A stretch of 64,000 bases of DNA from Eudorina sp. 2006-703-Eu-15. Lineage: Eukaryota > Chlorophyta > Chlorophyceae > Chlamydomonadales > Volvocaceae. The number at the start of each line of letters is the position of its first letter. Position 1 is the first letter of the stretch. A program made the position numbers and the translations under genes. A model generated the notes under the pieces. That model had not been told where the DNA came from, ran no database searches, and saw only the letters and a list, made by a program, of their open reading frames with translations. Shown one piece after another: positions 25,701-37,385 of this stretch. Where the stretch lies: NCBI GenBank assembly GCA_003117195.1, contig BDSI01000099.1, forward strand, positions 270,479 to 334,478, in the 5' to 3' direction.

Positions 25701-26457
25701 CATTATCAGTGCAATGGCATACCTTTGCACAATTAAGGTTGTGCGATCAATTGGTGAGGTAGGTCTTGCTAATGCTGGCAAACCCGTCCAAACCCAACCT
25801 GCCACAACATCCCTCATGGCCGGCTACTTGAGTCCAGGTTTCATGCACAAACCATTAAGCATAATGTATCATTTGAATATTATTTGAAAGCTACCTGGCG
25901 AGCTCCGTTCGTACTTTCGATTAAATGTTCTTACCTCAATTTTGTAAAGATCGGCGTTGCAACATGGATTGTTGCAGTTCTGAGTCTGCACCTTGATGGT
26001 GAAGCAGTACTGGCCGCGACCAGGGGTCGTGACGTCCGGAGCAAGTCGGTATGCGCCGATTTTGCTGGCGCAGTCCCGGTAGGGGAAGGCTGGGAACATG
26101 CCCGTCTGCTCACCCATACTAACAAACTCGTTTGAAGGGTCGCCAAAATTGTACTCTCCGAACTGCGCATTTGTGACAGCGGCGCTCCTGCGACCAAATC
26201 GTAATTTCATATAACAAATTTGTGAATCCACAATCACATATATAGATCCATATTGTTGACGACATCGGGCAAACTGTGTCCATACGTGCAACGGGTTCGG
26301 ACGGTCGTCACCTCAGCAAAGCATGGGTATGTCTATGTTCTGTTTATCAGTTTGCAAAGCTTTGTTTATGCATTTTAAACTCAGAGATGATGGATTAAGC
26401 CGGGACCTACCAGGCAACCACCAGAGCTACCGCAACGACCAGACGAGATCTATCCAT
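22774..26457 (-). CDS. Pherophorin B
   Basis: A secreted extracellular-matrix glycoprotein. Exons (minus): 26411-26457 (signal peptide beginning MDRSRLVVAVALVVAW), 25935-26187, 23669-25638, 23126-23493, 22774-22946, with stop TAA. They sum to 2811 nt, 936 residues, in frame. The first pherophorin domain is split by an intron after YKIE. The rod (about 1.18 kb) starts as clean SPPPPPPP units. It then passes through His/Arg-rich and Ala/Ser/Thr-rich segments, and returns to Pro before the second domain (CQVCIYSKL onward). This looks like successive one-base losses in G runs (coding-strand C runs), for example four Gs at 25050-25053 where the sister repeat at 25118-25122 has five. Outside the rod it is almost identical to C. 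Confidence 0.85.
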
Positions 26458-26525
26458 GGCAAAGAATGAATAGATACTTTATCACTGCACGTGATAATGA
26501 TGACTGGGAAAGCAACGCATGGCCC

Positions 26526-26533
26526 TTTATTTT
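26526..26533 (-). promoter_or_regulatory. TATA-like element of pherophorin B
   Basis: AAAATAAA on the minus strand, 68 bp upstream of the ATG. The same position and flanks occur in C, and TTTAAA occupies this place in D. Confidence 0.45.
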
Positions 26534-28523
26534 GCAAGAGTTGCCCTGTCGCTCAATCCCGTACTGTCCTCGATGTGTCTCCGGGGCGGGCGTACCGCGC
26601 AACATTCCGCGCAGCGGTCGGGCCTAAGGGTGTTGCACCTTGGTGCCCACTTGCAAAGCCCTCGATTGCAAAGATCTAGATAATATTATTATTTATTTAT
26701 TCCAAGTAAAGAACTTCACATCCCGTGTGCTATTAGGCATGTCCGTCTTATCTGTCCGGCTGAGTTCGCCAGAGTTCGCGACCAACGCGCGAAACTCCGT
26801 TGCGTGTGGGTCCACAGCGCTGCCCAATGACGCCGCATTCAAACCTCCACCGTCTCCAATCCAGGCTTCCCGATGCCACCCTCACAAGCTCACGACATAG
26901 CACGGTATTAGTATGGTACTAGTGTACGGCACCACTACAGTAATAAAAGGAGTATCGAACCCCAGATCCGTGAGCAACCGACTGGCGCGTGCGAGTACAT
27001 GCGGTGAAGAGCGAGGGGGAATCCTTCCGGGTTACAGCAGTCATCCGCCAGCGCTGTGTCAGCCATCCGTGAGCCCGCACACCGCCTGAGAGCTATGGAC
27101 ACCGCATCTCCGACCGCCCAGGGCCAAAGAGGTGCCATGTACGGTAAATTGCTGCTCGGGGGCGGCTCGGGTCTCCACCGACAGACAGAACCGTGCGGAA
27201 CAAGCTAACGTCAACCCTCATTCTGGACCGAGAGTAACTGCGAGCCCGTCATATCAACGGATTGCCTGCGCAGGCTATGCCTATGTTTCCGCATAACACC
27301 GCACGACCCCTGCTCACGTGTCTAGGGGCTGACCGCACGCCCTCGACACTCCATCATTGTACGGCATCACCGTACGTACAGCAACATCTAGCGAGCGGGC
27401 CAACGGCCAAGACTCGCCCGCTGCGTGTGCCACCTTGCCACTAGGAAGTTCTCCGTCGGTAACGAATGCAATCACCAAATCTAATAGCAAATCAGGCGAG
27501 CATCGCCATCTAGCGAGCGCGGACTAGCTGCGGCACCGCCCTATCTAGCAGGTGCTGGCGGGCCAGGAACGCCGTCCTCCCTCCTTCGCAACAGCCCCCA
27601 TCAACAACAAACAAGCCCGCATAAGCCACATTAAGTCTTCTTCACCTAGCATAAATCTAAAAGCTATCTACAAGTTCGTTTGAAACAACAATTAGCCTGT
27701 ACAACTACCTGCCTTCGAGTGACTAGTCTGCGGGTCAAAGGTAAGAACCGGCGGCGCCGTTGAGACGAGGCCTCTGACGGCTGTAGCCTACATACGAGCA
27801 CCGCATCCAGGCGCCAATAATGGACACGCTGCGCGAGGTGCATGGCTCCAGGGATAGCCGCCGCCGCTTGTCACATGGCAATCGCGCGCTGCCGTACATG
27901 CCAATTAATCGTACGGCGGACATGCCACTACTGCCACCACTACTTGCCAGCCCGTCAGGTAGCCTGCTGGGGGTATTCGCACGCACCCTCCTAGAGGCCA
28001 CACACATACACAGACTCGTTGAGTTCGTTAGCCACTCGGACACTCCGCCGGCGACATCTCCTCGAATCACAAAACACGCCACGCTCTGCGAACGAATCCG
28101 CGCTCCCTGCCTATGTGCAACCACAGTCTATCTGCATCTGCTGCTGGAAAGCAGCCGCAACATCCCCCGATTTCCATTCTTTGCCGCACCCGTCCCGTCT
28201 TGAGCAGTGTTACGTAGGGTAATGTTCAATCAATCGCAACAAACGAGCAACGGCCGCTGCCCGCGGCACACGCAACCAACCCAACGCGGCACCTCCCAAG
28301 CATCCGAATGCATGCAGCAGTTATTTGTTTATCAACCGCCCTCCTGCTGTTCGTTCGAGTAGGCAGTCGGCCTCCTGCGTCATCCGTTGCGAGGCCTTCA
28401 TGCCATTAAATGCCATGTGAGCCTCATAATGTAGGCAATCAAATCCCCGGTGGTCCATTCGTTGGAAGTCAAGGTGCCCCCCAGGTCAGCTGAGCAGCAG
28501 CAGCAGCTGCTTCGCCTCCGTTG

Positions 28524-31500
28524 TTACTGCGGCCCAGCCCTGAAGATGGGGCAGCACTGCCTGTTGATGTTGAAGGTGGAGGTGTAGCACTGGCCGGGCA
28601 GCCCCAGGCACAGGTCGCTCATGGAGACGGGGTTCCGCACCTCCACACACACGCGGCCGCCGTTGGCCTGGGCGATGGACCAGTTGATGTTGGTGGCTGC
28701 GAGGGACGCGGGGCGAGGGGCGGGGCGGAGTCAGGATCAGGGTCCGGTACACCGCCGGTAGGGGTACTCGACACCTGCAAGGCATGCGGCGCGCGCCTGG
28801 CGGATCCACCTGGCTAGGCATCCGCTGTGGTGGCTCGCCCCGGCCTAAAGGACACGCTCTAGCTGGTTTGCTCACCTTTGAGGGAGTTGGTGCCGGCGGC
28901 GCCCCAGGAGACCGACAGCCGGCTGGGCTGCCCCACCGCGGGGTACAGGTTGAAGCCGCGGATGAAGGAGCTCATGTTTTGATTGACCAGGAACTCGATC
29001 TTGGAGAGGCGGTCGTTGGGCCCACCGCACGTCACTGCCGTACGGGATGCGAACCCCTCCGTGTCGGAGTAGTCGAACGACTGCGCGATGAAGGAGTCCA
29101 CGTCCGAGGCTGTGACGAAGGGCACTGCGTTGGTGGTGGCGATGGTGTTGACTGTGAAGCAGTACTCGGTGGTGGTGCGGCCAGGGTTGGCCGTGAAGCG
29201 AGGGTTGACCGTGAAGGGGCTGAGACCCTGGGTCGTGTTGCACCTGTCGGGCCAAGCGTACCAGTACGACAGTCAGTTAAAAAGAGTTGGTTGGAAGTTC
29301 ATTCGAGTTCAGCACAGTTGTGCATCCATCGTGTATTTAACCCAGCGGCTACAGATTGCTGTAGTACATCGCGCGGCCCCCTCCCTGGGCTATCTACCGT
29401 ATCGCTGTTCCCACTCACGTGCAGTTGGGGAAGGGCGCGAAGGGCAGGAAGCAGTCGGCGGTGGACTCCAGGGGCAGGCACACGTTGTCCTTGGTGGTGA
29501 CCACCACCTTGTACCCCTCCAGCTCAGGGCGGCATACGCTGCCGCCGGCGGACACCTCCAACCAGAACGGCAGCAGGCCCTCGGCCGTGGGCTTGAAGCG
29601 CTGGGCGTCGAAGGAGGACTGGAAGGTGCCGCACACCTTGACCTCCAGGGGGGCGCAGTTGGAGGCGTTGGGCGCAAAGTACGACACCATGGGGATCTTG
29701 GCCTGGATCAAAGCGGCGTTGATGGAGTCGGAGATGCTCTTCTGGATGGCGGCGCAGGTCTTGTTGTCGTACCGGTACGGCCGGGTGTCGATTGCGGGAG
29801 GCACCAGCTTGGAGTAGATGCACACCTGGCAGGAGGGCGGCAGCGCTGGTGCGATGGGGAATCGCGGTGGTGGAGTTGGCGGAGGTGGCGGAGGCGGCGG
29901 AGGTGGCGGAGGTGGTGGCGGGGGCGGAGGTGGCGGCGGAGGTGGCGGGGGTGGCGGTGGCGGTGGAGGAGGAGGAGTGGTGGCGCGGGGTGGCGGCGGG
30001 GGAGGTGGCGGGGGTGGCGGGGGGCGGGTGTGGCGGCAGCGGAGGTGGTGGTGGTGGCGGTGGCGGCGGTGGAGGAGGCGGGGGCGGTGGCGGCGGTGGC
30101 GGCAGCGGAGGTGGTGGTGGTGGCGGTGGCGGCGGTGGAGGAGGCGGGGGCGGTGGCGGCGGTGGCGGCAGCGGAGGTGGTGGTGGTGGCGGCAGCGGAG
30201 GTGGCGGTGGCGGCGGTGGAGGAGGCGGGGCGGTGGCGGCGGTGGCGGCAGCGGAGGTGGTGGTGGTGGCGGTGGCGGCGGTGGAGGAGCGGGGCGCGGC
30301 GCAGCGGAGGTGGTGGTGGTGGCGGTGGCGGAGGTGGAGGAGGCGGGGGTGGCGGGGCGGCGGCAGCGGAGGTGGTGGTGGTGGCGGTGGCGGCGGTGGA
30401 GGAGGCGGGGCGGTGGCGGCGGTGGCGGCAGCGGAGGTGGTGGTGGTGGCGGTGGCGGCGGTGGAGGAGGCGGGGGCGGTGGCGGCGGTGGCGGTAGCGG
30501 AGGTGGTGGTGGTGGCGGTGGCGGCGGTGGAGGAGGCGGGGGGGGCGGCGGCGGCGGCGGGAGCGGGGGTGGCGGAGGAGGAGGCGGCGGCGGCGGCGGT
30601 GGCGGTGGTGGTGGCGGCGGCGGTGGGAGCGGTGGTGGTGGCGGCGGCGGCGGTGGTGGCGGCGGTGGTGGCGGCGGCGGCGGTGGTGGAGGTGGTGGCG
30701 GAGGAGGTGGGAGCGGTGGCGGTGGCGGTGGCGGCGGCGGAGGGGCGGTGGTGTGGGAGGCGGCGGTGAAGGCGGTGGCGGTGGCGGCGGCGGAGGAGGA
30801 GGCGGTGGTGGCGGTGGTGGCGGCCTTGGCGGAGGTGGTGGTGGCGGGCTGGGCGGGGGCGGGGGTGGAGGGCTGGGCGGAGGAGGGCTGGGCGGCGGTG
30901 GTGGCGGCGGGCTGGGCGGCGGTGGTGGGGGGGCCTGGGTGGAGGTGGTGGCGGCGGGCTCGGCGGCGGTGGTGGTGGTGGGCTGGGTGGAGGTGGGGGC
31001 GGAGGGCTTGGCGGTGGTGGTGGGGGCGGACTCGGCGGCGGTGGTGGTGGCGGGCTGGGTGGCGGCGGCGGCGGAGGGCTTGGCGGTGGTGGGGGGGCGG
31101 ACTCGGCGGCGGTGGTGGTGGCGGGCTGGGTGGCGGCGGCGGCGGAGGGCTTGGCGGTGGTGGTGGGGGCGGACTCGGCGGCGGTGGTGGTGGCGGGCTG
31201 GGTGGCGGCGGCGGCGGAGGGCTTGGCGGTGGTGGGGGGGGCGGACTCGGCGGCGGTGGTGGTGGCGGGCTGGGTGGCGGCGGCGGCGGAGGGCTTGGCG
31301 GTGGTGGTGGGGGCGGACTCGGCGGCGGTGGTGGTGGCGGGCTGGGTGGCGGCGGCGGCGGAGGGCTTGGCGGTGGTGGTGGGGGCGGACTCGGCGGCGG
31401 TGGTGGTGGCGGGCTGGGTGGCGGCGGCGGCGGAGGGCTTGGCGGTGGCGGTGGAGGCGGGCTCGGCGGAGGTGGCGGCGGCGGGCTAGGCGGCGGCGGG

Positions 31501-32717
31501 CTGGGCGGAGCCGGGGACGGCGGCATCGGCGGTTCTGGTGACGGCGGGTTCACGATGAGGGGAACCGGCACGAAGTTGGACGACACAGGGCAGCACTTGC
31601 ACGCGGTGTCGTACATGGCCGCGAAGCACGTCCCGTTCTGGTACCCGGGCGGGGCCGCACACATCTGCTCCAGGGTGGCGCAGCCGGTGGCGCCGCGGGC
31701 GGGCTTGAGGGTGAGGCACAGCTGCGCGTCCGCTGCCGTGGCGGTGTTGAGGCTCAGCTGCGAGAGGCGCAGGATGGCGGTGCCGTTGCGGCCGTTGACG
31801 GGCCTGCCGAACGACGCTCCGACCTTGGTGGGGACGCCGTTTATGGTGACTGCCACAATGGACGCCGGCTGGGTGATGCAGCTGGAAGACACGTTGAACT
31901 GCGGCCAGACGACAAGGGAAAGGGATACGGGTCAAGTGGCATGAGCTGAGAAATGGTCAACGTTATCAGTGCAATGGCATACCTTTGCACAATTAAGGTT
32001 GTGCGATCAATTGGTGAGGTAGGTCTTGCTAATGCTGGCAAACCCGTCCAAACCCAACCTGCCACAACATCCCTCATGGCCGGCTACTTGAGTCCAGGTT
32101 TCATGCACAAACCATTAAGCATAATGTATCATTTGAATTTTATTTGAAAGCTACCTGGCGAGCTCCGTTCGTACTTTCGATTAAATGTTCTTACCTCAAT
32201 TTTGTAAAGATCGGCGTTGCAACATGGATTGTTGCAGTTCTGAGTCTGCACCTTGATGGTGAAGCAGTACTGGCCGCGACCAGGGGTCGTGACGTCCGGA
32301 GCAAGTCGGTATGCGCCGATTTTGCTGGCGCAGTCCCGGTAGGGGAAGGCTGGGAACATGCCCGTCTGCTCACCCATACTAACAAACTCGTTTGAAGGGT
32401 CGCCAAAATTGTACTCTCCGAACTGCGCATTTGTGACAGCGGCGCTCCTGCGACCAAATCGTAATTTCATATAACAAATTTGTGAATCCACAATCACATA
32501 TATAGATCCATATTGTTGACGACATCGGGCAAACTGTGTCCATACGTGCAACGGGTTCGGACGGTCGTCACCTCAGCAAAGCATGGGTATGTCTATGTTC
32601 TGTTTATCAATTTGCAAAGCTTTGTTTATGCATTTTAAACTCAGAGATGATGGATTAAGCCGGGACCTACCAGGCAACCACCAGAGCTACCGCAACGACC
32701 AGACGAGATCTATCCAT
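28524..32717 (-). CDS. Pherophorin C
   Basis: Same plan as pherophorin B. Exons (minus): 32671-32717, 32195-32447, 29419-31898, 28876-29243, 28524-28696. They total 3321 nt, 1106 residues, in frame. Signal peptide, both pherophorin domains and all four intron positions match B almost base for base. The rod is about 1.69 kb, roughly 510 bp longer than in B, and shows several cycles of Pro to His/Arg to Ala/Ser/Thr to Pro reading. Two places where a G run is one base shorter than its counterpart are visible: seven Gs at 30927-30933 against eight in B (24954-24961), and seven at 31091-31097 against eight at 31234-31241. Confidence 0.85.
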
Positions 32718-32785
32718 GGCAAAGAATGAATAGATACTTTATCACTGCACGTGATAATGATGACTGGGAAAGCAACGCATGGCCC

Positions 32786-32793
32786 TTTATTTT
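32786..32793 (-). promoter_or_regulatory. TATA-like element of pherophorin C
   Basis: AAAATAAA on the minus strand, 68 bp upstream of the ATG, identical in sequence and spacing to that of B. Confidence 0.45.
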
Positions 32794-35126
32794 GCAAGAG
32801 TTGCCCTGTCGCTCAATCCCGTACTGTCCTCGATGTGTCTCCGGGGCGGGCGTACCGCGCAACATTCCGCGCAGCGGTCGGGCCTAAGGGTGTTGCACCT
32901 TGGTGCCCACTTGCAAAGCCCTCGATTGCAAAGATCTAGATAATATTATTATTTATTTATTCCAAGTAAAGAACTTCACATCCCGTGTGCTATTAGGCAT
33001 GTCCGTCTTATCTGTCCGGCTGAGTTCGCCAGAGTTCGCGACCAACGCGCGAAACTCCGTTGCGTGTGGGTCCACAGCGCTGCCCAATGACGCCGCATTC
33101 AAACCTCCACCGTCTTCAATCCAGGCTTCCCGATGCCACCCTCACAAGCTCACGACATAGCACGGTATTAGTATGGTACTAGTGTACGGCACCACTACAG
33201 TAATAATGATTTAGTAGCTTTTTAGTAGTGCTTCACTCGCACTGTTATAATACGGTTGTAGTACCGGTTTAGCGAGGCAAATGCGACGGCCAACCCTGGC
33301 TCCCGTCTCAGGAGGAGGCCCGTGCTCTTGAAAGGCGACGGGGTGTGCATGTGTGATGAATGTGAATGCCGCGGAGGACTTCCTAACAAGAGCGTATCAT
33401 ATTTTCTCATACGGTGTATGTCAAAATATTGTCAGGCTCGCTGGCAGCGTAGTACAGGAGTACGGCAGCAGTAAGGAGATTGATTTCCTTCCGACGTTCC
33501 GAGCATATTCTTCGATTCAATCTGGAATGCGTTTGCTTATTGATTGCGTCTGGTACCACCGGAGGGGGTGCACTGTGAGGGACTGCGCTTCCAAAAGGAG
33601 TATCGAACCCCAGATCCGTGAGCAACCGACTGGCGCGTGCGAGTACGTGCGGTGAAGAGCGAGGGGGAATCCTTCCGGGTTACAGCAGTCATCAGCCAGC
33701 GCTGTGTCAGCCATCCGTGAGCCCGCACACCGCCTGAGAGCTATGGACACCGCATCTCCGACCGCCCAGGGCCAAAGAGGCGCCATGTACGGTAAATTGC
33801 TGCTCGGGGGCGGCTCGGGTCTCCACCGACAGACAGAACCGTGCGGAACAAGCTAACGTCAACCCTCATTCTGGACCGAGCGTAACTGCGAGCCCGTCAT
33901 ATCAACGGATTGCCTGCGCAATGTTTCCGCATTACATCGCACGATTCCTGCTCACGTGTCTTGGGGCTGACCGCACGCCCTCGACATTCCATCATTGTAC
34001 GGCATCACACCGTACCTACAGCAACATCTAGCGAGCGGGCCAAGACTTGCCCGCTGCATGTGCCATCTAGCCACTAGGAAGGTCTCCGCTTTTTACGAAT
34101 GCAATCAGAAATCTAATAGATAAGCAGGCGAGCATCACTATCGAGCGAGCGCCCTATCTAGCAGGTGCTGGCGGGCCAGGAACGCCGTCCTCCCTCCCTT
34201 GCAACAGCCCCCATCAACAATAAATAAGCTTGCATAAGCCGCATTGAAGTCTTCTTCACCTAGGCATCAATCTTAACCTAAAAGTCCGTTTGAACAACAA
34301 CCAGCCTGTACAACTACCTGCCTTCGAGTGACTAGTCTGTGGGCCACAGGTAAGAACCGGCGGCGCCGCCGAGACGACGCTGGACGCCTCTGGCGGCTGT
34401 AGCCTACATACGGGCACCGCATCCAGGCGCCAATAATGGGCGGCCTGCGCCAGGTGCATCGCTCCAGGGTTAGCCGCTGCCGCTTGTCACATGGCAATCG
34501 AGCGCTGCCGTGCATGTAAATTAATCGTACGGCAGAAATGCCACTATTGCCACCGCTACTGCTACTTGCCAGCCAGTCAGTTAGCCTGCTAGGGGTATTC
34601 GCACGCACCCTCCTAGAGGCCACACACATACACAGGCTCGTTGAGTTCGTTAGCCACTCGGGACACTCGCCGCCGGCGACATCTCCTCGAATCACAATCT
34701 GCTGCTGGACAGCTGCCGCGGCAGCTCCCCGATTTCCATTCTATTTCCCATCCCGTCTTCCCAACATCCCACGATTTCCATTCTTTGCCGCTCCCGTCCC
34801 GTCTTGAGCAGTGTTACGTAGGGTAATGTTCAATCAATCGCAACAAACGAGCAACGGCCGCTGCCCGCGGCACACGCAACCAACCCAACGCGGCACCTCC
34901 AAGCATCCGAATGCATGCAGCAGTTATTTGTTTGTTAACCGCCCTCCTGCTGTTCGTTCGAGTAGGCAGTCAACCTCCTGCGTCATCCGTTGCGAGGCCT
35001 TCATGCCATTAAATACCATGTGAGCCTCATAATGTAGGCAATCAAATCCCCGGTGGTCCATTCGTTGGAAGTCAAGGTGCCCCCCAGGTCAGCTGAGCAG
35101 CAGCAGCAGCTGCTTCGCCTCCGTTG

Positions 35127-37238
35127 TTACTGCGGCCCAGCCCTGAAGATGGGGCAGCACTGCCTGTTGATGTTGAAGGTGGAGGTGTAGCACTGGCCGG
35201 GCAGCCCCAGGCACAGGTCGCTCATGGAGACGGGGTTCCGCACCTCCACACACACGCGGCCGCCGTTGGCCTGGGCAATGGACCAGTTGATGTTGGTGGC
35301 TGCGAGGGACGCGGGGCGAGGGGCGGGGCGGAGTCAGGATCAGGGTCCGGTACACCGCCGGTAGGGGTACACGACACCTGCAAGGCATGCGGCGCGCGCC
35401 TGGCGGATCCACCTGGCTAGGCATCCGCTGTGGTGGCTCGCCCCGGCCTAAAGGACACGCTCTAGCTGGTTTGCTCACCTTTGAGGGAGTTGGTGCCGGC
35501 GGCGCCCCAGGAGACCGACAGCCGGCTGGGCTGCCCCACCGCGGGGTACAGGTTGAAGCCGCGGATGAAGGAGCTCATATTTTGATTGACCAGGAACTCG
35601 ATCTTGGAGAGGCGGTCGTTGGGCCCACCGCACGTCACTGCCGTACGGGATGCGAACCCCTCCGTGTCGGAGTAGTCGAACGACTGCGCGATGAAGGAGT
35701 CCACGTCCGAGGCTGTGACGAAGGGCACTGAGTTGGTGGTGGCGATGGTGTTGACTGTGAAGCAGTACTCGGTGGTGGTGCGGCCGGGGTTGGCCGTGAA
35801 GCGAGGGTTGACCGTGAAGGGGCTGAGACCCTGGGTCGTGTTGCACCTGTAGGGGCCACCAGTACGATAGTTAGTTGATTGGGACTTGATTCGAGTTCAC
35901 TACAGGTATGTATCTAGCTGCTACCAAACGCAACGGCTATAGATTGCTGTAGTACATAGCGCGACCCCCTCCCTGGACTATCTACCGTATCGCTGTTCCC
36001 ACTCACGTGCAGTTGGGGAAGGGCGCGAAGGGCAGGAAGCAGTCGGCGGTGGACTCCAGGGGCAGGCACACGTTGTCCTTGGTGGTGACCACCACCTTGT
36101 ACCCCTCCAGCTCAGGGCGGCATACGCTGCCGCCGGCGGACACCTCCAACCAGAACGGCAGCAGGCCCTCGGCCGTGGGCTTGAAGCGCTGGGCGTCGAA
36201 GGAGGACTGGAAGGTGCCGCACACCTTGACCTCCAGGGGGGCGCAGTTGGAGGCGTTGGGCGCAAAGTATGACACCATGGGGATCTTGGCCTGGATCAAA
36301 GCGGCGTTGATGGAGTCGGAGATGCTCTTCTGGATGGCGGCGCAGGTCTTGTTGTCGTACCGGTACGGCCGGGTGTCGATCGCGGGAGGCACCAGCTTGG
36401 AGTAGATGCACACCTGGCAGGAGGGCGGCAGCGCTGGTGCGATGGGGAATCGCGGTGGTGGAGCTGGCGGAGGTGGCGGAGGCGGCGGAGGTGGCGGAGG
36501 TGGTGGCGGGGGCGGAGGCGGCGGCGGAGGTGGCGGGGGTGGCGGTGGCGGTGGAGGAGGTGGAGTGGGTGGCGGCGGGGGTGGCGGCGGGGGAGGCGGG
36601 GGTGGTGGCGGGGGAGGCGGGGTGGCGGAAGGGGTGGCGGCGGCGGTGGAGGAGGTGGCGGAGGGGGCGGAGAGGGCGGGGGCGGCAGCGGAGGTGGTGG
36701 TGGCGGCGGAGGCGGTGGTGGAGGAGGAGGTGGAGGCGGCGGGGGCGGCGGAAGCGGGGGCGGCGGCGGCGGCGGAGGCGGAGGCGGCGGGGGCGGTGGT
36801 GGTGGTGGTGGCGGTGGAAGCGGTGGTGGCGGCGGCGGCGGTGGCGGCGGTGGCGGCGGTGGTGGTGGTGGCGGTGGCGGGGGCAGCGGCGGTGGTGGCG
36901 GCGGCGGAGGCGGTGGTGGCGGCGGTGGCGGCGGCGGCGGTGGTGGTGGTGGCGGCGGTGGCGGTGGGAGTGGGGGTGGTGGCGGAGGAGGAGGAGGTGG
37001 CGGAGGCGGCGGAGGCGGCGGAGGGGGTGGCGGCGGTGGTGGCGGAGGCGGCGGAGGCGGCGGTGGCGGTGGCGGAGGCGGAGGCGGCGGTGGAGGTGGC
37101 GGTGGAGGCGGAGGAGGTGGCGGAGGAGGTGGCGGAGGAGGAGGCGGAGGAGGAGGCGGCGGCGGCGGCGGAGGAGGAGGAGGAGGAGGAGGAGGAGGCG
37201 GCGGCGGCGGAGGAGGAGGAGGAGGAGGAGGAGGAGGA

Positions 37239-37294
<56 letters not shown>

Positions 37295-37343
37295 AGGCGG
37301 CGGAGGCGGCGGAGGCGGCGGCGGCGGCGGCGGAGGAGGAGGG

Positions 37344-37385
<42 letters not shown>

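Larger units (their letters stand above)
21590..26945. repeat. Tandem segmental duplication, unit containing pherophorin B
   Basis: Three direct units, each carrying one minus-strand pherophorin gene plus both flanks, are recognisable by shared non-coding sequence. An example is gcgagggggaatccttccgg at about 21592, 27010 and 33660, on the 3' side of the genes. This unit is the shortest and includes the shortest rod. Its boundaries are approximate. Confidence 0.75.
26946..33590. repeat. Tandem segmental duplication, unit containing pherophorin C
   Basis: The direct duplicate of the B unit. It carries about 385 bp (33206-33590) on the 5' side of pherophorin C that is missing at the corresponding B/C junction near 26945, where the sequence passes straight from ctacagtaata to aaaggagtatcg. 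Boundaries are approximate. Confidence 0.75.
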
